The notes below the pieces were generated by a model. That model was not told the DNA's origin. It was given only the letters and a program-made list of their open reading frames with translations, and did not search any database. Shown here piece after piece: positions 6,964-11,683 of a DNA stretch of 11,683 nucleotides. Both the position numbers and the translations under genes were made by a program. Origin of the DNA: Candidatus Delongbacteria bacterium (GTDB taxonomy: Bacteria; Delongbacteria; UBA4055); NCBI GenBank assembly GCA_027858795.1, contig JAQICF010000109.1:1-11683 (forward strand). The letters run 5' to 3'. The stretch's first letter is position 1. Each line of letters starts with the position of its first letter.

Positions 6964-6968
6964 GGGGA
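6964..6968 (+). promoter_or_regulatory. Purine-rich ribosome site favouring the second ATG of the radical SAM gene
   Basis: GGGGA lies 5 nt before the ATG at 6974. The earlier in-frame ATG at 6962 has no Shine-Dalgarno-like sequence before it. The match to AGGAGG is weak, so the earlier start is not excluded. Confidence 0.4.
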
Positions 6969-6973
6969 TTAAT

Positions 6974-7879
6974 ATGACAGATACTACGCAAACAGAGAGC
7001 ACAATAACTCATACATCATCAGGAGTTAGATGGGGATATATAGATTTCCATAAACTAAAGGAACTCTGGTTTCATACTGGTACGATATGTAATATGAAAT
7101 GCCCGGATTGTTTTGAACATTCAGGTCCTGGTATTCATAGAATTGAAATGCCGAAATTGGATGATATCAAACCTTTTATGGATGAAGCGATCAAATTAGA
7201 AGTAGATCAATTTTCATTTACAGGAGGAGAACCTTTTATAAATCCTGATATTATTGAAATACTCAAATATGGGCTTAAAATTGCTCCATGTCTTGTATTA
7301 ACGAACGGTACCGAACCTTTATTATCAAAATTTGATAAATTAATCGAATTACAGAATTATAAACATGAGCTTACTTTCAGAGTAAGCCTGGATCATCCTG
7401 ACAAAGAAAAACATGATAAGAATCGTGGATCCGGCAATTTTGATAAAGCTCTTGATACTATCAAAAAATTACAAAATGCAGGCTTTCACGTATCTGTTGC
7501 TAGTCGTAGAAATACTAATCCAATTACTAAACCTTATGAAATGGCATTTAAGGAAATTTTTGATTCACACGGGATCGTAGGTGATGTGCAGGTTATTAGC
7601 TTCCCTGATCTGGAAAATGAGGAAGTATCAGAAATTTCTGAAGATTGTATGTGTAAATATCACTCTCCTGAAACGTATTCTAAATTCATGTGTGCTTTTA
7701 GCCGTATGGTCGTTAAGAAGAATTCGAAAATGCAAATATATTCATGTACATTGGTAGATGATGATCCTTTTTACGAACTTGGAAAAGATCTAACCACTTC
7801 AACTGATACAAGAACCTTACTTAAGCATCCAAGATGTTATGCCTGTTTTGCAGGCGGAATGTCGTGTAGCGAATTATAA
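6974..7879 (+). CDS. Radical SAM protein with cysteine-rich C-terminus, paired with rSAM-associated transferases
   Basis: This protein is 301 aa from the chosen ATG, or 305 aa from the ATG at 6962. Numbered from 6962, the radical SAM CX3CX2C motif is C43, C47 and C50 (CNMKCPDC). FTGGEPF (86-92) is the SAM-binding GGEP element. The C-terminal third holds further cysteines (CMC, FMC, YSC) and ends with C292, C295 and C302 in CYACFAGGMSC, suggesting at least one auxiliary Fe-S cluster of the SPASM/twitch kind. The substrate is unknown. The next gene is a fusion of the two transferase families named for association with rSAM/selenodomain loci, so the enzyme probably belongs to that biosynthetic module. 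It lacks the ArsS layout, and I see no arsM. The last 15-codon stretch, including the stop, is tandemly duplicated. Confidence 0.85.
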   Translation: MTDTTQTESTITHTSSGVRWGYIDFHKLKELWFHTGTICNMKCPDCFEHSGPGIHRIEMPKLDDIKPFMDEAIKLEVDQFSFTGGEPFINPDIIEILKYGLKIAPCLVLTNGTEPLLSKFDKLIELQNYKHELTFRVSLDHPDKEKHDKNRGSGNFDKALDTIKKLQNAGFHVSVASRRNTNPITKPYEMAFKEIFDSHGIVGDVQVISFPDLENEEVSEISEDCMCKYHSPETYSKFMCAFSRMVVKKNSKMQIYSCTLVDDDPFYELGKDLTTSTDTRTLLKHPRCYACFAGGMSCSEL

Positions 7880-7950
7880 ATAATTACAACTTGGATCAAG
7901 TTGTAACCGTGTAGCGAATTATAAATAATTATAACTTGGATCAAGTTGTA
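7863..7950 (+). repeat. 45-bp tandem duplication covering the radical SAM stop codon and a hairpin
   Basis: Bases 7863-7905 recur at 7908-7950 with one difference (42 of 43 identical), a period of 45 bp. Each copy carries the last codons and stop of the radical SAM gene plus a palindrome (ACAACTTG, GAT, CAAGTTGT in the first). The single change, C to T in the second stem, would turn a G-C pair into a G-U pair in RNA, so both hairpins stay foldable. No T-run follows, so these are not standard terminators. The pair may attenuate or protect the transcript. Confidence 0.9.
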
Positions 7951-8043
7951 TTGTCCAGTGAATTATTATATAACAGAGCCAGGTTAACTCCATTTATAGC
8001 AAAATCATTTAAAGTATAGCTTAAATTTATCAGATAAAAATAA

Positions 8044-9291
8044 ATGAATAATAGATCAAATAAACTTATAATATTTTCCAGATTTCCAACTCCAGGAAAA
8101 ACAAAAACAAGATTAATACCTGATCTTGGTAAAGATGGAGCTGCTTCTTTACAGAAACATATGACTGAATTTACTGTCACTCAGGCAAGATCCGCTGGAA
8201 TTCCTATTGAGGTAAGATATACTGATGGTAGTACCAATGAAATGAAGAATTGGTTGGGGAATGATCTTTCATTTCAGGATCAAGGAGAAGGTGATCTCGG
8301 CGAGAAAATGTCAAGAGCATTTAAAGATCACTTTGATAATGGTGTAGAAAAAGTAGTTATTATTGGTAGTGACTGTCCCGATATTCGAAAGAAGACTATT
8401 TTAGAGTGTTTTAGGAAACTTCAAACGAATTCATGTGTATTCGGTCCGGCAGTTGATGGTGGATATTACATGATTGGTTTAACATCATTTAATCCAGAGT
8501 TGTTTTCAGGTATTGACTGGGGAACAAAAAATGTGCTAAGTCAGAGTTTATCAAAATTAATATTCAGCCCAGTTTTACTTGATAGATTGAATGATGTCGA
8601 CGAAATAGATGATATTCCAAAAAAAATATCTGTAGTTATACCTGCTCTGAATGAACAAAATAATATTAAGCATTCGATCAGATCAGTATTACATGGTTTT
8701 AATGTAGAATGTATCGTAGTAGATGGTGGAAGCACAGATAATACATCCAGGATCTCTAATAATGAGGGTGCAACGGTAGTCCAATCAGAACCTGGTAGAG
8801 CAACTCAGATGAATACAGGTGCTAAAGCAGCTACTGGTGATATTCTTTTATTCCTTCATGCTGATTCCATTTTACCTGATGACTGGGATATCGAAGTTAG
8901 GTCAACTTTAGCCAAAAATAATGTTTCTCTTGGAGCATTCCGCCTAAGAATTGATGGTCAATTTGCAGGTAAATCAGTAATTGAGTTCGGAATAAATTAT
9001 CGTAGTAAAATTTTCAAATCACCTTATGGAGATCAGGGATTGTTCGTTTCAAAGGAAACATTTGATAAGATCGGTGGTTTCCCCGAAATCCCATTATTGG
9101 AAGATGTTAGATTTGTTAAGAGTGCTTCAAAAATTGGAAGTATCAAGATCTCTAATAAATATATTAGTACTTCAGGAAGAAGGTGGATAGAATTGGGAGC
9201 TCTTAATACTACAGTTATAAATCAACTTGTTCTAATTGGGTCACGAATTGGCATTAAGCTTGAGTCATTAAAAAAACTGTATCGAATTTAA
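8044..9291 (+). CDS. Fused transferase: TIGR04282-like (CofC/DUF2064) plus TIGR04283-like family 2 glycosyltransferase
   Basis: This 415-aa protein joins two nucleotide-sugar-transferase-like domains. Residues 1-190 match the TIGR04282/DUF2064 family, a relative of CofC guanylyltransferase: SRFPTPGKTKTRL near residue 12, GEGDLGEKM, IGSDCPDI and GPAVDGGYYMIGL. Residues 195-415 match TIGR04283, a GT-A glycosyltransferase: ISVVIPALNEQNNI, VVDGGSTDNT, GRATQMNTGA, FLHADSILPDDW and YGDQGLFV, with the late LLEDV acidic motif. Both families are named for co-occurrence with radical SAM/selenodomain genes, and databases often attach 'arsenosugar biosynthesis' to them, which is not shown here. The upstream radical SAM gene fits that link. 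A TAA stop lies directly before the ATG, so the start is fixed. There is no Shine-Dalgarno sequence. No membrane segment is seen, so it is probably cytoplasmic. Confidence 0.88.
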   Translation: MNNRSNKLIIFSRFPTPGKTKTRLIPDLGKDGAASLQKHMTEFTVTQARSAGIPIEVRYTDGSTNEMKNWLGNDLSFQDQGEGDLGEKMSRAFKDHFDNGVEKVVIIGSDCPDIRKKTILECFRKLQTNSCVFGPAVDGGYYMIGLTSFNPELFSGIDWGTKNVLSQSLSKLIFSPVLLDRLNDVDEIDDIPKKISVVIPALNEQNNIKHSIRSVLHGFNVECIVVDGGSTDNTSRISNNEGATVVQSEPGRATQMNTGAKAATGDILLFLHADSILPDDWDIEVRSTLAKNNVSLGAFRLRIDGQFAGKSVIEFGINYRSKIFKSPYGDQGLFVSKETFDKIGGFPEIPLLEDVRFVKSASKIGSIKISNKYISTSGRRWIELGALNTTVINQLVLIGSRIGIKLESLKKLYRI

Positions 9292-9315
9292 AAGTGCAAA
9301 TGAATACTCTATCTT

Positions 9316-9346
9316 ACTAACCACTGATCACTAACCACTGACCACT
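9316..9346. repeat. 14-bp tandem repeat, two copies plus a partial
   Basis: ACTAACCACTGATC (9316-9329) is followed by ACTAACCACTGACC (9330-9343) and a partial ACT. The copies differ at one base. The repeat lies between the transferase stop and the ssrA promoter. CACTGA/CTAACC strings of this kind recall dispersed low-complexity repeats in FCB-group genomes, but that is from memory. Confidence 0.7.
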
Positions 9347-9348
9347 AT

Positions 9349-9375
9349 TATGATTTTATTCCTTGTAAAATCATA
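9349..9375. repeat. Perfect 10-bp inverted repeat overlapping the ssrA -35 region
   Basis: TATGATTTTA (9349-9358) and TAAAATCATA (9366-9375) are exact reverse complements separated by 7 bp. The right arm overlaps the proposed ssrA -35 box. It could be an operator, or a weak transcript end for the transferase gene, though it is AT-rich and lacks a clean T-tract. Confidence 0.55.
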
Positions 9376-9391
9376 ATTTCTTCACTATATT
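9363..9391 (+). promoter_or_regulatory. ssrA promoter
   Basis: TTGTAA (9363-9368), 17 bp and TATATT (9386-9391) form a sigma70-like promoter. The mature tmRNA 5' end at 9405 is 14 nt past the -10, leaving a short leader that RNase P would remove. Confidence 0.55.
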
Positions 9392-9404
9392 TGAAGCAAA
9401 TCCT

Positions 9405-9760
9405 GGGGATGTTTCTGGATTCGACGGGATTGATCATTGGTTTGGACTGCATGTCGATCACCACGAGTAAATCGTAAAAAGTCTTGTGAAACTAATAAAT
9501 GCTAAGAATAATTACGCATTAGCTGCCTAATATAAGGTAGCTCGTCCACCTCCAGAGTTCCTGTTCCTTTGCTGGATGGACGCCATTTGAATAGGTTTGC
9601 TTTGATCCTTTCCTGAGGGTGATAAGTGCGACTCATCAGGATAGTCTTTTGGGTGACTCGTCTGTTTGGAGCTCTTAAGGCGAAACTTATTAACGGACTA
9701 AACATGTAGACGTTCTTGTTAATGCTTTTTCGGACAGGGGTTCAACTCCCCTCATCTCCA
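9405..9760 (+). ncRNA. ssrA: Transfer-messenger RNA (tmRNA)
   Basis: This 356-nt RNA rescues stalled ribosomes and tags unfinished proteins for proteolysis. The 5' end GGGGATG followed by TTCTGGATTCGACGGGA is the conserved tmRNA start. It pairs with CATCTCC (9753-9759) to form the acceptor stem, with one G-U pair. The T-arm is AGGGG-TTCAACT-CCCCT (9736-9752). The CCA tail is not encoded; CAA follows base 9760. The tag frame ends at TAA 9528-9530 and reads AKNNYALAA from GCT at 9501. If the resume codon is the AAT just before, the tag is NAKNNYALAA; I cannot decide between them. The C-terminal YALAA is the usual protease signal. This is a one-piece tmRNA, not a permuted one. Confidence 0.97.
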
Positions 9761-9761
9761 C

Positions 9762-9794
9762 AAAAAAAATGCCTGATTTAATCAGGCATTTTTT
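9762..9794. terminator. Bidirectional terminator between ssrA and mutS2
   Basis: ATGCCTGAT and ATCAGGCAT form a 9-bp stem around 9769-9789 with a three-base loop. An A-run (9762-9769) precedes it and a T-run (9789-9794) follows. It directly follows the tmRNA. On the minus strand the A-run becomes a T8 tract, so it can also end mutS2 transcripts arriving from the right. Confidence 0.9.
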
Positions 9795-9798
9795 ATTT

Positions 9799-9864
9799 TG
9801 TAGGGGCAGGTTCCTATACCTGCCCGGTATCGTTTGAGGGTAACCATAGGAGGTTACCCCTACA
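9799..9864. repeat. 66-bp double-hairpin palindromic repeat (REP/MITE-like)
   Basis: The outer arms TGTAGGGG (9799-9806) and CCCCTACA (9857-9864) are exact inverted repeats. Inside are two hairpins: GGGCAGGT/ACCTGCCC with loop TCCTAT, and GGGTAACC/GGTTACCC with loop ATAGGA. The loops are reverse complements, so each half is a diverged inverted copy of the other. Outer bases and loop are kept, while the stem bases differ in a way that preserves pairing. The GC-rich element sits between ssrA and mutS2. Confidence 0.8.
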
Positions 9865-9872
9865 GATTTTTT

Positions 9873-9896
9873 CTCCGTGCCTCCGTGCCTTTGTGA
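9873..9896. repeat. 8-bp triple tandem repeat
   Basis: CTCCGTGC, CTCCGTGC and CTTTGTGA lie head to tail just past the mutS2 stop codon. The third unit is degenerate. This resembles the CTCCGTG-type scattered repeats I recall from uncultured bacterial genomes. No function can be read from it. Confidence 0.65.
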
Positions 9897-9901
9897 GAAC
9901 A

Positions 9902-11683
9902 TCATTTCAATTCGATGACGGTTACACCATAATCTCCCTCGCCGTATTCTCCGAATTTTTTTCGTTTCACATGAGGATTTTTAGCCAGATATTCGTTTAC
10001 CAACTTGGATAAAATACCTTCGCCTTTACCATGGATTATCTCTGAAAAATTAAGATTATTTAAGATCATGCTTTCAATATGTTTCTCTAACATGGCAATA
10101 GCCACATCTCCTCTTTTCCCTCTCAGATCCAACTCCATCTTAGCAGTATCAGGAGTAGGAGTATATGTAACGTTTACGCTGATGTCCTCTTTCTTTCCTT
10201 TGATAACAGAAACAATCTGGTCTTTCTTTATTCTAAGGTTTATATCTCCGATAGTAAGTTCTACATTCTTACCTTTAACTTCATTGATAATTCCTGTACT
10301 GGAAAAATTTTTGATCTCAACTTCCATTCCGGTTTTTAATTCACCATCATAGCTTTTCTTAGTATCAGGGATTGCATTCAGAACATTTAATTTCCTCTCT
10401 TCCTTCTGAATAACTTCTCTGACCTTTTTCACAACATCTTTATCTGCATTCTTAGTCTTTATCTCAGCCACAGCATTTTCGATCATCTTATTTGATTGAG
10501 CGATCACTTCTTTGGCTTTTTTTGCAGCATCACGCATGATCTTCTTTTCATTCCTCTGAAGTTCAGTAAATTTCTTATCATAATGTTCTCTAAGATCTTT
10601 AAGCTGGATATTCACCGACTTGGAATCTAATATCATCTTATTATAATTTGTGATCTTTGTATCTAATTCTGAGATCAAACCTTCCAAATTTTCCTTATCT
10701 TTTCCTAGATGAACTCTAGCTTTATCAATAATATACTTTGGAAGACCGTGTCTCTTTGATATTTCAAATGCATAACTTGATCCGGGTAATCCAGCTCTAA
10801 ATTTATAGGTCGGAGATATATTCTTCTTATCGAACTCCATTGAACCGTTGGAGACACCTTTAGTCTGATAAGCATAAGACTTCAATATTCCCTGGTGAGT
10901 TGTGGCTATAGTAATGAATTTTCTCTTCGTAAGTTCAGAAATTATTGCCATTGAAAGACTTGCACCTTCAGCCGGATCAGTTGAAGCTCCAATTTCATCG
11001 AGTAGAACTAAAGTATCGTTTGTTTTTGTCCTTAAGACTGCACTTAATTTGGTAATGTGAGAACTGAAAGTAGATAGGTCATTTTCTATAGATTGACCAT
11101 CACCGATGTCAGTGAATATCTCAGTGAAGATACCAATATTTGAATTACTCTGTGCAGGTACATGCATACCTGCTTTAGCCATCATACAGAATAGACCGAT
11201 AGTTTTCAAAGTTACCGTCTTACCACCCGCATTTGGACCTGTAATTATCATCGAATTGAACTTTTCTCCGATCTCAAGATCTAAAGCTACGACATCTTTT
11301 ATACCATGTGAATCAACAAGAAACGGATGAAGCCCATGATAGATGTTTACAATATTTTTAGAATTCACTTTAACATGATTACAATGATACTTTAAAGAGA
11401 ACTTTGATTTAGCAAATATTACATCAAGCTCAGCAAGTATCTCTGAGTTTGACAGTATCTCATCCTTAACTTCCCAGACGGATGCAACAAGTGATCTGAT
11501 AATACGGTCTATTTCTTTTCTCTCTTCTCTGTGAAGTTTTTCCAGCTCAGAATTTATCTCTATTGATTCATAAGGTTCTACAAAAACTGTACTACCTGTA
11601 GAACTTTCATCAACGACAATACCGTTTACTTTATTCCTTTTCTCTGCTTTAACAGGTATAACATATCTTCCATTTCTGTAAGT
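9902..11683 (-). CDS. mutS2: MutS2 family ATPase/endonuclease with Smr domain (5' end outside the window)
   Basis: The frame is open without a stop to the window edge, giving 593 visible residues of a family usually near 780. An internal GTG at 11368 is not the start, because the upstream codons read clear MutS2 sequence (RNGRYVIPVKAE, SSTGSTVFVEP, AELDVIFAKSKFS). The MutS-type ATPase domain has Walker A GPNAGGKT (visible residues 149-156), Walker B LVLLDE (about 225-230) and the ATTHQG switch histidine. A long coiled-coil region follows, then a KOW-like linker, then a C-terminal Smr nuclease domain with LDLRG and HGKGEG. MutS2 limits recombination and, in some bacteria, splits collided ribosomes. 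It acts in the cytoplasm. The latter role is thematically close to the neighbouring ssrA ribosome-rescue gene, but the two are convergent and not co-transcribed. Confidence 0.95.
   Translation of the reverse strand, partial: TYRNGRYVIPVKAEKRNKVNGIVVDESSTGSTVFVEPYESIEINSELEKLHREERKEIDRIIRSLVASVWEVKDEILSNSEILAELDVIFAKSKFSLKYHCNHVKVNSKNIVNIYHGLHPFLVDSHGIKDVVALDLEIGEKFNSMIITGPNAGGKTVTLKTIGLFCMMAKAGMHVPAQSNSNIGIFTEIFTDIGDGQSIENDLSTFSSHITKLSAVLRTKTNDTLVLLDEIGASTDPAEGASLSMAIISELTKRKFITIATTHQGILKSYAYQTKGVSNGSMEFDKKNISPTYKFRAGLPGSSYAFEISKRHGLPKYIIDKARVHLGKDKENLEGLISELDTKITNYNKMILDSKSVNIQLKDLREHYDKKFTELQRNEKKIMRDAAKKAKEVIAQSNKMIENAVAEIKTKNADKDVVKKVREVIQKEERKLNVLNAIPDTKKSYDGELKTGMEVEIKNFSSTGIINEVKGKNVELTIGDINLRIKKDQIVSVIKGKKEDISVNVTYTPTPDTAKMELDLRGKRGDVAIAMLEKHIESMILNNLNFSEIIHGKGEGILSKLVNEYLAKNPHVKRKKFGEYGEGDYGVTVIELK

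Noticed and set aside
7863..7950. CRISPR-like repeat
   Set aside because: There are only two copies, directly adjacent, with no unique spacer between them, and the first copy includes coding sequence.
7865..7953. Selenocysteine or stop-codon read-through at the radical SAM C-terminus
   Set aside because: The stop is TAA, not TGA. A second in-frame TAA follows nine codons later, and I see no SECIS-like hairpin directly after a TGA.
7941..8180. Minus-strand frame over the transferase start
   Set aside because: It is antisense to conserved TIGR04282 motifs and begins in intergenic DNA with no ribosome site. The minus frame at 8541-8735 is rejected on the same grounds.
9502..9905. Two minus-strand frames across ssrA and the adjoining repeats (9502-9705 and 9690-9905)
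   Set aside because: Both are read through the tmRNA gene, its terminator and the GC-rich repeat. The apparent protein is a translation of structural RNA and repeat DNA.
10005..11330. Plus-strand frames inside mutS2 (10005-10352 and 11106-11330)
   Set aside because: They are antisense to conserved MutS2 domains, including the Walker A region, and have no family features.
11366..11368. GTG start of a 488-aa protein
   Set aside because: The upstream codons continue in frame to the window edge and encode typical MutS2 sequence, so this GTG is internal.

Overview
The window is AT-rich bacterial DNA, by eye about one third G+C, with short intergenic gaps. Its genes suggest an anaerobe: an [FeFe]-hydrogenase with a NADH-oxidoreductase subunit, the maturase HydG and a radical SAM enzyme. 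The dispersed palindromic and 8-bp repeats resemble those I associate with uncultured FCB-group phyla such as Cloacimonadota or Delongbacteria. That placement is a low-confidence inference and no marker gene here settles it.

Left part (1-5430, minus strand): hydA (catalytic [FeFe]-hydrogenase) is followed 22 bp later by a fused NuoE-NuoF/HydC-HydB subunit, then a strong intrinsic terminator, then hydG in its own transcription unit. Upstream of hydA is a clear sigma70-type promoter (TTGACA, 17 bp, TATTTT) whose predicted start point lies inside an operator of the Rex type (TTGTGAA-N4-TTCACAA). A perfect 18-bp copy of that operator precedes hydG. The enzyme and its H-cluster maturase therefore look co-regulated by the NADH/NAD+ ratio, fitting an enzyme that exchanges electrons between NADH and H2. 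The NuoE domain has lost two of the four cysteines that normally bind its [2Fe-2S] cluster, and the NuoF part lacks the C-terminal ferredoxin domain of Thermotoga-type bifurcating HydB.

Middle part (5430-9300): a lysine-rich exported small protein (minus strand) diverges from a two-CBS-domain protein (plus strand). Next come a radical SAM enzyme and a single-chain fusion of two transferase domains (TIGR04282-like plus TIGR04283-like, the 'rSAM/selenodomain-associated' transferases). These two look like a small biosynthetic module of unknown product. A 45-bp tandem duplication carrying the radical SAM stop codon and a hairpin lies between them. It is the best candidate for an under-described system in the window.

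Right part (9300-11683): a short tandem repeat and an inverted repeat overlap the promoter of ssrA (tmRNA, complete, tag ending AKNNYALAA). A bidirectional terminator follows, then a 66-bp double-hairpin repeat whose two halves show compensatory base changes, an 8-bp triple repeat, and the convergent mutS2 gene, whose 5' end lies beyond the window.
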